Shown here one piece after another: positions 8,926-16,963 of a stretch of 64,000 nucleotides of DNA (its first letter is position 1; each line of letters begins with the position of its first letter). The translations under genes and the position numbers were made by a program. The notes under the pieces are model-generated. The model saw only the letters and a program-made list of their open reading frames with translations. It was not told where the DNA came from and did not search any database. Source of the stretch: Promethearchaeota archaeon (GTDB lineage: Archaea > Asgardarchaeota > Thorarchaeia > Thorarchaeales > Thorarchaeaceae); the NCBI GenBank assembly GCA_014728035.1, contig WJMJ01000059.1, positions 186,001-250,000 of the forward strand, given 5' to 3'.

Positions 8926-9300
8926 TTACCCCTCCGCTAAATAAACTCTGACAAGATTATCAGAATTCTTTGTGACTCTGATTCTGATTCTTCGGGGTGG
9001 TTTTTCTATTCCTCTGCTCCAAAGCCTTCTATTCACTTCGGGTTGAATCTCGAGTTCTTCTGGTTTCATATGTCTTTCAACGAATTTACGTAGAATCTTT
9101 ACTGCACGGTTTGTCCTGCGAAGTCTTGTTCCTGTCCAGTATGCCTTTCTTAATGGCACGGTGTAAATCCTCTCATCTATGATTTCTTCTTCAGGCAGAA
9201 ACTCATCTGCAACAACCTCTTCTTCTTCTACCTCGTCTGGAGTAGTAATCTCCATGTCTGGTAAATCTTCTTCAATATCAATTTCCATTTCTTCTGCCAT
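8926..9300 (-). CDS. rpl31e: Ribosomal protein L31e with acidic N-terminal extension
   Basis: The C-terminal 80 residues (RIYTVPLRKAYWTGTRLRR onward) are a normal archaeal L31e, a protein of the exit-tunnel rim. ATG at 9300, preceded by AGGTG at a 5-nt spacing, adds about 43 residues that are strongly acidic (runs of Glu/Asp). L31e in most archaea begins close to the core. The extension is in frame, has a ribosome site in front of it and lacks internal stops, so I read it as real. Confidence 0.9.
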   Translation of the reverse strand: MAEEMEIDIEEDLPDMEITTPDEVEEEEVVADEFLPEEEIIDERIYTVPLRKAYWTGTRLRRTNRAVKILRKFVERHMKPEELEIQPEVNRRLWSRGIEKPPRRIRIRVTKNSDNLVRVYLAEG

Positions 9301-9312
9301 TGCAAACACCTT

Positions 9313-9468
9313 TTACGGCTTCAATTTCGTGCTACGCCAGTGGCGTTGTTTTGGGTTTCTTCTTATTTTCCCACTAGTTTTCATGATGACCCAGGTTGGT
9401 ACACTACTGTTGGACTTGAGAGCTTTAGCCATCCTGAGTTTCTTTGGGAGTGATTTGTTTCGTGCCAT
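9313..9468 (-). CDS. rpl39e: Ribosomal protein L39e
   Basis: This 51-residue protein was read directly from the minus strand: it starts [18 protein letters not shown] and ends [12 protein letters not shown] before TAA at 9315-9313. It is the very basic L39e that lines the peptide exit tunnel, with the family's conserved [20 protein letters not shown]-like half. It lies between PDCD5 and L31e, its usual place. The codon-level match to the family makes this secure in spite of its size. Confidence 0.95.
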   Translation of the reverse strand: MARNKSLPKKLRMAKALKSNSSVPTWVIMKTSGKIRRNPKQRHWRSTKLKP

Positions 9469-9484
9469 TCTATTCACCTTTGTT

Positions 9485-9814
9485 CTACCGGAATTTTATC
9501 TTTCGTTCGCGTTCTCGTCCTTGCAATTGTTTAAGGAGTTTCTTAAGCTGATCATCAGTTACTTTTCCTCTGAGACGTCCAGAAGAAGCCAGCTGAATAA
9601 GCTGGTATTCAATCTGCTCTGCGAATTGAGGTTTGACCATTCTGATGTTGGTAAGCCTTGAACGGGCATCAGGAGTGAGAATCTGCCTAAGAATTGCTTC
9701 TTTTTGAGCTTCTGCTTCTGCCTGCTTTTGTTCCTGCAATTGCTCTTGGGTAGCCTGCTCTTTAAGTGCAGCAAGCTTCCGTTCACGAATTGCATCAAGC
9801 TCATCATCACTCAT
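9485..9814 (-). CDS. PDCD5-like DNA-binding protein
   Basis: This 109-residue protein has a charged N-terminal helix (Gln/Glu/Lys-rich, 1-45) and a three-helix core ([20 protein letters not shown] onward). It matches the archaeal homologues of human PDCD5 (TFAR19), also known as DUF122-type DNA-binding proteins. Its cellular role in archaea is unsettled; proposed roles include DNA binding and chaperonin contact. It sits between S19e and L39e, a widely conserved archaeal order. Confidence 0.92.
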   Translation of the reverse strand: MSDDELDAIRERKLAALKEQATQEQLQEQKQAEAEAQKEAILRQILTPDARSRLTNIRMVKPQFAEQIEYQLIQLASSGRLRGKVTDDQLKKLLKQLQGRERERKIKFR

Positions 9815-9828
9815 CTATGTCACTATTC

Positions 9829-10281
9829 CTAATACTTCTCTAATGCTGGAATCGCCTTTGAAAGTTCAGCTTTCAACCCAGATGAAAGCTTGTCCATATA
9901 TGACCTTCCAATGTCAGTAAGTACTCTGCCTTTGTTACCTTGTTTCTTTATGAAACCGGCTCTTTCAAGCTGTTGAAGTGCTGTACGTACTATTGCTCCA
10001 CTGCCGCGATGAAATCTACTTGGTTTTGATCCCCTTCGTTTTCTACCTCCATAGCTGATACGAAGTCTTTCTGTACCAATTGGACCTCTTAGGTAGACCT
10101 TTCTCAAAATACTGGCACATCTTACATGCCACCAGTCATCTGATTCTGGGGCTCTTTCCTTATGGACTCCTGTTTTAACAAAATCCGCCCATTCGGGAGG
10201 TTTGATTTCTTTTCGGGATTTCAGCTCTTGTGCAAGACGCCGAATGTATATATTTGCTGGGATATCGTAGACAGTGGGCAT
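9829..10281 (-). CDS. rps19e: Ribosomal protein S19e
   Basis: This is an S19e (150 residues) with the winged-helix fold, needed for late 30S/40S maturation. Conserved parts are VKTGVHKERAPE, WWHVRCASILRKVYLRGPIG and the YGGRKRRGSKP loop. ATG at 10281 has a GGTGAT site 6 nt upstream. A TTG at 10287 is in frame but lies inside that site. Confidence 0.96.
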   Translation of the reverse strand: MPTVYDIPANIYIRRLAQELKSRKEIKPPEWADFVKTGVHKERAPESDDWWHVRCASILRKVYLRGPIGTERLRISYGGRKRRGSKPSRFHRGSGAIVRTALQQLERAGFIKKQGNKGRVLTDIGRSYMDKLSSGLKAELSKAIPALEKY

Positions 10282-10408
10282 TGTCAATCACCATTTCTGC
10301 TATGAGCAGGTCACAGCACTCTATCTAGGCTGATGGCCTAACTCAGAAGGCTGGAAACGCAACTTATGAGTTAACATAAAAGACTATCGTTGTAATCGGA
10401 ATTTGAGT

Positions 10409-10678
10409 TTATCTTTTCCTTGGTCTGAATATTACAGCCGTATTTCCTCGAATTCCAATCAACTGTGCTTTGGTTTTGGAGCAGAGATTCACGAATATCT
10501 CCTTTTTTGGACCCATGTCTAGTGCACTTCTGAGCAAGCGCACTTTGATGTATTCGTGTCTTTTTAAGAGGCGTTTCGCCTCAGCTATCACTCTCTCGTT
10601 TAACCCTGCCTTTCCAATCTGCAGCATGGTCGGGTCTTGCCATGCCATGCCAACTCTTGTTGCATCGGGTTTAGTCAT
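10409..10678 (-). CDS. YhbY/CRM-domain RNA-binding protein
   Basis: This 89-residue protein is a single CRM (YhbY/CRS1) domain. It has the family's IGKAGLNERVIAEAKRLLKRHEYIKVRL pattern with a KAQLIGIRGNTAVIFRPRK end replacing the usual GxxG loop context. CRM proteins bind structured RNA, and bacterial YhbY associates with pre-50S particles. It lies between RNase P Rpp21 and S19e, as in other archaea, which fits a role in ribosome or tRNA maturation. Confidence 0.88.
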   Translation of the reverse strand: MTKPDATRVGMAWQDPTMLQIGKAGLNERVIAEAKRLLKRHEYIKVRLLRSALDMGPKKEIFVNLCSKTKAQLIGIRGNTAVIFRPRKR

Positions 10679-10711
10679 TCCAGTTCAATTCAATTTTCTA
10701 AACATGCTTCT

Positions 10712-11035
10712 TTAAGCTTGTCTTGTGACTAATATTCTCTTAATTGCTCCACAATTCTTGCATGTAATAGTCATATGCTTTGTTCGATTGTGACGAATAC
10801 GCACTTGACAATTTCGACCATAAACATATACTGATCCACAATTCTTGCATATTCTTTGTCCTATTTCCTGAGGAAGTTTTATCCTGGCCTTTGCAGCAAT
10901 TTTCCTTGCAGTGTTAACCCATTCTCTTGCAAGTTCTGGCCTAGATATTGCATATTTCTTTGCCTCTTTCCAAAGAACGTGAATCCGCTCTGTTGCAATT
11001 TCTATCCTTTTCTTTTTGGCTCTTCTTTTTACCAT
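10712..11035 (-). CDS. rnp4: RNase P protein component 4 (Rpp21)
   Basis: This 107-residue protein has an N-terminal helical region and a zinc ribbon made by CKNC (about residues 73-76), Cys85 and a second CKNC near the C-terminus. It corresponds to archaeal Rnp4/human Rpp21, which works with Rpp29 on the specificity domain of RNase P RNA. It is the first gene of the long minus-strand block and diverges from Nep1 with about 60 bp between starts. Confidence 0.92.
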   Translation of the reverse strand: MVKRRAKKKRIEIATERIHVLWKEAKKYAISRPELAREWVNTARKIAAKARIKLPQEIGQRICKNCGSVYVYGRNCQVRIRHNRTKHMTITCKNCGAIKRILVTRQA

Positions 11036-11098
11036 GTTATCTGTAATTGATTCATACTCCTTAAAACATTCTCAACTTATTGTGATGTAGGTGTGCTG

Positions 11099-11815
11099 AT
11101 GCTACATATTATCCTCTTGGAATGTGGAATCGAACTGGTTCCCTCTGAACTTACCGCTCTAAAACCAGTTCAGAAACACGCGGGAAGGCGAAAGAAAAGA
11201 CCTAACGACCTTCTTCTTGATCAATCATATCATGGAATGGTAATGCCCCGTCTTGAAGACCATGAAAGAAGAGGCCGACCAGACATCGTATATCTTTCAC
11301 TTCACTCCTTACTTGAGACCCCGCTTTGTAAGCATGATGGTTTACGAGTCTATCTCCATCTACGCGATGGTCGTATTATACGGGTAAATCCCAAGGTGCG
11401 GATTCCACGAAATCAGGAACGTTTTAACGGATTAATAGAACAATTGCTTTCTATCGGAAAAGTTCCTCCTACTGGGGACATATTGTTAGAAGTCACAGAC
11501 CATACACTTTCATCTCTACTTTCAGAAATCAAGAAATCTAGCACTTCTGTTGAGTGTTTTTTGGCTGATGAATCTGGCAGTGATACAACATTTAGTCAAC
11601 TTGTCGAAATCTTTCCTGTTGAATTAGACCAATCTGTAGTTTTTGGTATTGGTGCTTTTCCTCACGGAGAATTCTCTTCTTCTGTCCGTAGCCTCTTTGA
11701 AACTCCCCTCTGTTTTGACAATGGTGTGATGATGGCTTGGCATGTCTGTGCAGAAATTTTGTGGGCATATTCAAAGAAATTTGAGATTATTCGTAAGCGA
11801 TATGATACAGACTAA
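11099..11815 (+). CDS. nep1: rRNA pseudouridine N1-methyltransferase Nep1
   Basis: This is Nep1/Emg1, a SPOUT methyltransferase that makes m1-pseudouridine in 16S rRNA and aids small-subunit assembly. Family motifs are HAGRRKKRPNDLLLDQSYH, RRGRPDIVYLSLHSLLETPL, the RIPRNQERFNGLIEQLL segment and the C-terminal GIGAFPHGEF plus cofactor-site residues. ATG 11099 has AGGTG five bases upstream; a GTG at 11093 lies inside that site. It is divergent from Rpp21. Confidence 0.93.
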   Translation: MLHIILLECGIELVPSELTALKPVQKHAGRRKKRPNDLLLDQSYHGMVMPRLEDHERRGRPDIVYLSLHSLLETPLCKHDGLRVYLHLRDGRIIRVNPKVRIPRNQERFNGLIEQLLSIGKVPPTGDILLEVTDHTLSSLLSEIKKSSTSVECFLADESGSDTTFSQLVEIFPVELDQSVVFGIGAFPHGEFSSSVRSLFETPLCFDNGVMMAWHVCAEILWAYSKKFEIIRKRYDTD

Positions 11816-11985
11816 TCTTTTCTTTCCCTGACACCACCCGCAACACATTGCATCACTTCATTGACCGTCAAGAACAATATCCTTAAATCTCTACAAAGTG
11901 GTCCGATTATCAGTCGTGTACAATCCTTACATGGCTTATCCGAACACCTCTCTCTGAGGTTTGTTCAAATATCTGTCTAAACATC

Positions 11986-12090
11986 GCGGTTGTTGTCTAG
12001 CCGTGTCAAACTTCTTGGCGCGGGGCGATGGGGCTAGGATTCCAGCCTTCCAAGCTGGTGGCCCGGGTTCAATTCCCGGCGACCGCACCA
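11986..12090 (+). tRNA. tRNA-Gly(TCC) with a D-loop insertion
   Basis: Acceptor GCGGTTG (11986-11992) pairs with CGACCGC (12080-12086), and CCA is encoded. The anticodon arm is CCAGC-CTTCCAA-GCTGG (12042-12058), with anticodon TCC. The T arm is CCGGG-TTCAATT-CCCGG (12063-12079). D-stem halves GTCT (11995-11998) and GGAT (12037-12040) are separated by 38 nt instead of about 8-11, so some 28 nt must be removed. The arms are otherwise intact, which argues against a pseudogene. No clean bulge-helix-bulge was found by eye. Confidence 0.85.
12003..12030 (+). other. Candidate D-loop intron of tRNA-Gly(TCC)
   Basis: Removing about these 28 nt would leave a normal-length D-loop (A14-G15-C-C then GGGCTA). 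The flanks CTAGCC (11997-12002) and GGCTAG (12032-12037) are complementary and would pair in the precursor. Exact splice sites are uncertain by a few bases. Confidence 0.5.
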
Positions 12091-12102
12091 TCTTCATCTC
12101 TT

Positions 12103-12825
12103 TTAATTTCCGTCAGCTTTGTCAATGAGTGATTTTGCAGTGCGCATGTGATTCTCTAGTGCTGCTTTATCATATGATTGACTCATGAGAGCAAGTACTT
12201 GGATTACTCCTGTAAGATTGAAGCTTCTTTTCTTGAGCATCTCAATTAGTCTTCTATCTGCGGAAGGACAAAGGACAGTATAATGGATTATTTTATCGAA
12301 ACAGAGAACGAAACGTTTCCATAGGGGACTTCCTCTCTCTATGATATCTATTGCTTGGTTTCGATACTTCTGCCAATTTTTCTCAATTGCATTTAGCAAC
12401 TGGTCGAAAAACGGCTCAAATTCGTTATCATTCAGTGTTGTTCTCAGAGATGTGAACAGACACATTGGATAGTATGGCACCTCTCCACTGGGATTATAGA
12501 ACTCGTCTAAGCTAGCCACTCCCCAAGAAAAAGGAAAGAGCAAATAATAGCCTTGTGCCAAACCAACAATCTTCTTCTCTGACTGATTTTCTGCCCAGAT
12601 TGAGAATATGCGAGTGCTCCGTTTATCGATATCTGGTATTTCTTTTCCCCATGGATGAATATTAGAGAAATCTATGACATATGGCCCTGTTTCTTCAGTG
12701 ACATGAACCGTCCCTCTCTCAGTGGATTCATAAAGTAATTCAATTACACTTTCCGAGTCAAATTTTGCCATCTGATCAGATGTGGCTTGCTTCACTCTCC
12801 CATCATGAAAAATAATCTGCATCAT
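12103..12825 (-). CDS. Hypothetical protein
   Basis: This 240-residue soluble protein is not one I recognise. The N-terminus (MMQIIFHDGRVKQATSDQMAKFDSES) resembles a small beta-rich module. The middle (residues 60-130) is rich in aromatic residues, and the C-terminal half is helical. There is no signal peptide, transmembrane segment or cysteine motif. It lies between tRNA-Gly and topoisomerase IB, running toward the tRNA, with no operon partner. Base composition matches its neighbours. Confidence 0.7.
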   Translation of the reverse strand: MMQIIFHDGRVKQATSDQMAKFDSESVIELLYESTERGTVHVTEETGPYVIDFSNIHPWGKEIPDIDKRSTRIFSIWAENQSEKKIVGLAQGYYLLFPFSWGVASLDEFYNPSGEVPYYPMCLFTSLRTTLNDNEFEPFFDQLLNAIEKNWQKYRNQAIDIIERGSPLWKRFVLCFDKIIHYTVLCPSADRRLIEMLKKRSFNLTGVIQVLALMSQSYDKAALENHMRTAKSLIDKADGN

Positions 12826-12977
12826 TTAACCTCTAGCTATGTTGTTTCATTCTTTTTGAATGTATAAATTCACTGTGATTCATATCAGTATCACAACCTT
12901 TTTTTCCAATCTACTTAGAACTTTTCTCTGATTCACTCAGTACCAATAATCTTAGACTCACTCTCAGAGGCTTATTC

Positions 12978-14987
12978 ATGGACTCCTTGAAACACAATGG
13001 CATTCTTGTACTTCGACCACCAGAACCACATGGTTTTGTAATAACAGTAAAAGGCAAAGAGATCACACTAGATAATCTACAGGAAGAGATGGCTATTGCT
13101 TGGGTTAAGAAGTTAGGAACTCCTTATGTTGAGGATCCCGTTTTCATTGAGAATTTCATGAGCGATTTTTCAAAGATGCTTGAACTTGATGATCCTCCCT
13201 CTACTGATGAAGTTGATTTCTCACAAGTAATCAAATATGTAGAATCCGAACGGGCTCGAAAAGAAGGGATGACCAAGGAAGAAAAGAAACAGGCAAGAGA
13301 AGAACGAAAAGTCATTCGTGAAGAGCTCAAAGAAAAATATGGCTATGTCTATGTTGATGGAGAACGAATGGAGCTTGCGAACTATCAGACTGAACCCTCT
13401 GGCATCTTCATGGGTAGAGGCGAACATCCTCTTCGTGGAAGATGGAAAGTTGGGGCTACTGAACAAGATATTACCCTCAATCTTAGTCCTGATGCAGAGA
13501 TTCCTCCTGGTGATTGGGGAGAAATCGTCTGGAAACCCGATTGTCTCTGGATTGCGAAATGGAAAGATGAACTGACTGGAAAAAACAAGTACATCTGGTT
13601 TCATGATAGCACCCCTATAAAGCAAGAGCGTGAAGAAGCAAAGTTTGACAAAGCTGTTAAATTTGAAAAAAGGCTGGATGAGGTCCGTGCACATATCTCA
13701 AAAGGACTTCTTTCCGATGATTCAAAAGTCCGTATGATTGCTGCGGCATGTTATCTTATTGACCGGCTCAGTCTTCGAGTTGGTGACGAAAAAGATCCAG
13801 ATGAAGCTGATACCGTTGGTGCAACTACTTTGCGAGTTGAACACTTAACATTCTTGGATGGTGTTGTAAAGTTCGATTTTTTGGGAAAAGATAGCGTTCC
13901 TTGGCATAAAGAGTTGGACATGCCTCCTGATGTTTATAGAGTATTCAGGGAGCTTTACGATCGTGCTCAAGAAAGGTTGCAGGATTTCAAAGCGAAGAAA
14001 CGCAAAAAGACCAAAGCTGATCCAAAAAAGATTGCACAAATATTTCCTCGTGTACGAAGCAGCCACGTAAACCAGTTTTTGAGTGAAGTAGACCCTGAAT
14101 TTTCTGCTAAAGTCTTTCGCACGAGTCGTGCTACTGCTATAATGCGTGAAGAACTAGCTTCTAGTGGTGTCAAGAAGACAGACCCTGACTTTGTAAAGAA
14201 ATCTGCAGCAAAACGAGCTAATCTTGAAGTAGCTCGGGTCATGAACCACACTAAGCAGGCTCCTAAAGGTTGGAAAAAAAGGGCAAAACGGTATGAAGAA
14301 CGATTGAAAAAAGCAGATACACGGATTGAAAAGGCCAAACTAAAGGTGAAAGAAGCCAAGAAGAAGTATAGAGCACGTAAGCGTAAGGAAGCCTCTACAC
14401 TAAAGAAACGAAAGGCTACCATAAAGAAAAAGGAAGAACTAGTTGAAAAATACAAAGGATACTATGATTCTTGGGTTGAAAAACGAAAGGGTGCTAAGGA
14501 AACTTGGGATCGAGCTCGCGAGCGAAAGCGAACTATTCGTAGTAGCACACGAAAATCAAATCGTACTAAACAAGAACGTCTCGAAGAGGCTCAAGAACGA
14601 ATCGATAGAACCCGTGGTACTCTAGACGAATATAGAACTAAGACCGACAAGGCGAGAAAACGTTACCAGAAGAGCAAGGAGTCTCTTGAGAAGAAAAAGG
14701 CGGCATTGGAGAAATGGAAAGAAAAATCAGCTGCTAGAATCGAGCGTGCAAAACAACGTGTCCAAAAAGAGAAAGAACGGGTCAAGAAAGCTGATTTGGC
14801 AAAGAAAAAAATAGAAATGGATTACGCACTTGCAAAAGAAGGTAAAACTCTCAACCTTGGAACATCTTTGAAATCCTATATTCATCCGCGTGTTGTGTAC
14901 AAATGGTGCCAGAAAGTAGATTATGATTGGAGAAAAATCTACTCTAAGGCGTTGGAACGGAAGTTCGATTGGGTCGAAAATTGCTGA
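12978..14987 (+). CDS. top1B: DNA topoisomerase IB (eukaryote-like)
   Basis: This 669-residue enzyme relaxes DNA by nicking one strand through a 3'-phosphotyrosine. The eukaryotic-type core is clear: N-terminal DNA-clamp domain (about 1-220), catalytic domain with IAACYLIDRLSLRVGDEKD and FRTSRATAIM, a long Lys/Arg/Glu coiled-coil linker (about 430-605), and the C-terminal catalytic segment LGTSLKSYIHPRVVYKWC with Tyr634 at the active site. The end (IYSKALERKFDW) also matches human TOP1. This family is limited in archaea, mainly to Thaumarchaeota-related and Asgard lineages. Confidence 0.96.
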   Translation: MDSLKHNGILVLRPPEPHGFVITVKGKEITLDNLQEEMAIAWVKKLGTPYVEDPVFIENFMSDFSKMLELDDPPSTDEVDFSQVIKYVESERARKEGMTKEEKKQAREERKVIREELKEKYGYVYVDGERMELANYQTEPSGIFMGRGEHPLRGRWKVGATEQDITLNLSPDAEIPPGDWGEIVWKPDCLWIAKWKDELTGKNKYIWFHDSTPIKQEREEAKFDKAVKFEKRLDEVRAHISKGLLSDDSKVRMIAAACYLIDRLSLRVGDEKDPDEADTVGATTLRVEHLTFLDGVVKFDFLGKDSVPWHKELDMPPDVYRVFRELYDRAQERLQDFKAKKRKKTKADPKKIAQIFPRVRSSHVNQFLSEVDPEFSAKVFRTSRATAIMREELASSGVKKTDPDFVKKSAAKRANLEVARVMNHTKQAPKGWKKRAKRYEERLKKADTRIEKAKLKVKEAKKKYRARKRKEASTLKKRKATIKKKEELVEKYKGYYDSWVEKRKGAKETWDRARERKRTIRSSTRKSNRTKQERLEEAQERIDRTRGTLDEYRTKTDKARKRYQKSKESLEKKKAALEKWKEKSAARIERAKQRVQKEKERVKKADLAKKKIEMDYALAKEGKTLNLGTSLKSYIHPRVVYKWCQKVDYDWRKIYSKALERKFDWVENC

Positions 14988-15000
14988 TTGGTTGTATCTA

Positions 15001-15450
15001 CTATAGTTTTAGTGAGCTCATAGGATCGTTCATGGTCTTTCCCTGAAGAAGAAACTCCTTGATTCGTCGTTCGATCTCATCTCGAGTTTCTCTGAATACG
15101 GTAAGAATCTCCATATGGGAGCCTTGGAATGCAGCAGGGTCTTCTAATGACCAATGGTCTATTTTCTTTGCTCCTGGAAATGTCGGACATTCTTGTTTTG
15201 CATGGTCACAGACAGTTATCACTATATCAAATGTCTGACCTTCAAACTCACTCAATAATTTCGGTCGTAGTCCTGTAGTATCAATTTCTTTTTCTTTCAG
15301 CACTTCGATTGCGAATGGATTAACTTCTGATGCGGGATTGGTTCCTGCACTAAAGACCTCGTATTTTCCTTCTCCAAGCTTTCGGAGAAGAGCCTCAGAC
15401 ATCTGACTTCTTGCAGAATTTCCGGTACAAAGAAAGAGTACTCGTTTCAG
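15001..15450 (-). CDS. arsC: Arsenate reductase, thioredoxin-type (LMW phosphatase fold), CTG start
   Basis: The first ATG in frame would begin after the active site. Reading upstream from CTG at 15450 gives MKRVLFLCTGNSARSQ, which supplies the CX5R P-loop (Cys8-Arg14). An in-frame TGA lies directly before this CTG, and GGAG sits 9 nt upstream, so CTG is the only start that keeps the catalytic loop. Cys81 and Cys88 (CDHAKQEC) match the redox pair of thioredoxin-coupled ArsC. The product is 149 residues, normal for the family. It likely reduces arsenate; a protein tyrosine phosphatase role is possible. Confidence 0.85.
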   Translation of the reverse strand: MKRVLFLCTGNSARSQMSEALLRKLGEGKYEVFSAGTNPASEVNPFAIEVLKEKEIDTTGLRPKLLSEFEGQTFDIVITVCDHAKQECPTFPGAKKIDHWSLEDPAAFQGSHMEILTVFRETRDEIERRIKEFLLQGKTMNDPMSSLKL

Positions 15451-15529
15451 TCATATCATCTCCTTTACTTAAATTCATCGAAAAACATCGATATTTAACT
15501 TGCCTGCATACGATTCATACGAAAAACTT

Positions 15530-15763
15530 TCATTCCTCCGGAATGAATTCTGCTAACACTTCTCTAAGACGATCTCTGAAGCCATCCCCGTCCTCTTTCA
15601 GGCGTTTCCTCACCATTTTCCATGTTGCCGCACAATTTGGATAATCTACACTTAGCCAGTAGTGGAGTTTTTTATCGATGGCACTTTTATTGTCTTTTGT
15701 TACTTCTATACCAAGGTCACCAAGCAGTTTCTTCATCCGTGAATTACTGAAATAACAGGTCAT
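15530..15763 (-). CDS. Small hypothetical protein
   Basis: This 77-residue protein is not recognised. It is predicted helical and charged, with two cysteines (Cys3, and Cys44 in the DYPNCAATW segment) and a trailing acidic helix. It lies 80 bp upstream of arsC on the same strand, so the two may be co-transcribed. Codon use is ordinary. Confidence 0.55.
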   Translation of the reverse strand: MTCYFSNSRMKKLLGDLGIEVTKDNKSAIDKKLHYWLSVDYPNCAATWKMVRKRLKEDGDGFRDRLREVLAEFIPEE

Positions 15764-16156
15764 CGAACATCAAGTTGTGGCAACCACACTGATTGATAAG
15801 TTTCTCTGCTATTTATGGTACTTTTAAATAATCAAAGCTAATCCCCGTCTATTATGCAGTATTTTTTTGCATATTATTGCTGTTGAGATACAATCTTGTC
15901 AGCTTTATCTTTTCTTATGTGTATCGGGCCCAATCGAGCTTTCGGTGAGTTGCGAATGGTTGAGGACGGTGAGAAGAATCATATCCTCTTGCTGGAGTAA
16001 TACTACCACTGTCTGTAGGACCTGGTTGGCTAGTTTTTAGCTATAATAGGCTCGTATTGCTGTTTGATTTGGCATCAATCCAATATGTATTGATTAATTC
16101 ATGGAGATTATTACGAATTTACCAAGCTAGTCTGGTTCATCACACAGGATTGTCTG
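15764..16156. other. Intergenic stretch, 393 bp
   Basis: No coding frame or known RNA was recognised. The part 15928-16040 is less AT-rich than its surroundings and can form a GAGGA...TCCTC hairpin (about 15961-15991). It must also hold the promoter for the small gene at 15763. Confidence 0.4.
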
Positions 16157-16660
16157 CTAATCTCTCTTTTCAGAAAGAGCACGTAAAGATTCTAACACAT
16201 CCTCATCAACACAATGCAGTTTGATCATTTTCTCTGTATCAATATCATAGATTAGAATGTTATACCATGTTCCTGCATCTTCATGGTCTTCAGAGATTTT
16301 CAGAAATTCGTTAGTTTTCTTGTCAATAAAGACAGAGCGTGGAATTGCTTCAATAATCCCGGCCCCTCTAACCTCAATAATCCTCTGATTAGTGAGGTAA
16401 TATGAGGTTCTCCTGATATTGATGAATCTTGCAAGATAGTATATAATACCAGCTAGTAACAGGATTGAAATTCCAATCCCCCATCTCTCGCCCAATACAA
16501 TTGCAGAAATTGGAATCACAAACACGGATGCCAATGGTAAGCATCCTCCACAAAACATTGTTAGGAAAGGAGTTCCTGCCTTTTCGTGCCAAATTACTTG
16601 TTCATCCGTTTTTAATCCGTATTCTGGTGGATTAAAGCGTTCTCGCTCAACATATGTCAT
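16157..16660 (-). CDS. Membrane protein with bacterial PH-like domain
   Basis: This 167-residue protein has a short N-terminal segment with DEQVIWHEKAGTPF, two transmembrane helices (about 30-52 and 58-78) and a C-terminal domain opening with RRTSYYLTNQRIIEVRG. The 'YxLTNxRII' motif is the hallmark of bPH2-type domains (YdbS/YdbT-like). These are membrane-anchored proteins of mostly unknown role. It stands alone between an intergenic region and tRNA-Gly(GCC). Confidence 0.75.
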   Translation of the reverse strand: MTYVERERFNPPEYGLKTDEQVIWHEKAGTPFLTMFCGGCLPLASVFVIPISAIVLGERWGIGISILLLAGIIYYLARFINIRRTSYYLTNQRIIEVRGAGIIEAIPRSVFIDKKTNEFLKISEDHEDAGTWYNILIYDIDTEKMIKLHCVDEDVLESLRALSEKRD

Positions 16661-16768
16661 GAGAAATCAAAAATTGATTGTTTCTCTTGGATTTGAATCT
16701 TCTTAGCTACCAGAAAATACACCAACTATATGGTTTCAAATCTCGTTGCCCTCTGGAATTAGAAGAAA

Positions 16769-16843
16769 TGGTGCGCTCGCCGGGACTTGAACCCGGGCCG
16801 GATCCGTGGCAGGGATCCATCATAGCCACTAGACAACGAGCGC
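16769..16843 (-). tRNA. tRNA-Gly(GCC)
   Basis: Acceptor GCGCTCG pairs with CGAGCGC and CCA is encoded. The anticodon arm is GATCC-CTGCCAC-GGATC, with anticodon GCC. The T arm is CCGGG-TTCAAGT-CCCGG. Standard length, no intron, which makes it a control for the intron-bearing tRNA-Gly(TCC). Confidence 0.96.
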
Positions 16844-16963
16844 GATAAAACCCACGTTTTATTGTGCGGGTTTCAGAGAGAGTCCACGCTGATAAACTTC
16901 AACTGTGAATCCTTTCTGACCTATTCCGCATAGCATGCGTTAAAAAGCTTATCGAAGTAGTAA

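Noticed and set aside
13221-14455. Several long minus-strand frames rich in Phe and Ser
   Set aside because: They are reverse-strand reflections of the Lys/Glu-rich topoisomerase IB coding sequence.
15928-16040. Possible structured RNA between the small gene at 15530 and the PH-like protein
   Set aside because: It does not show SRP RNA, RNase P RNA or C/D-box motifs that I could recognise, so no RNA gene is called.
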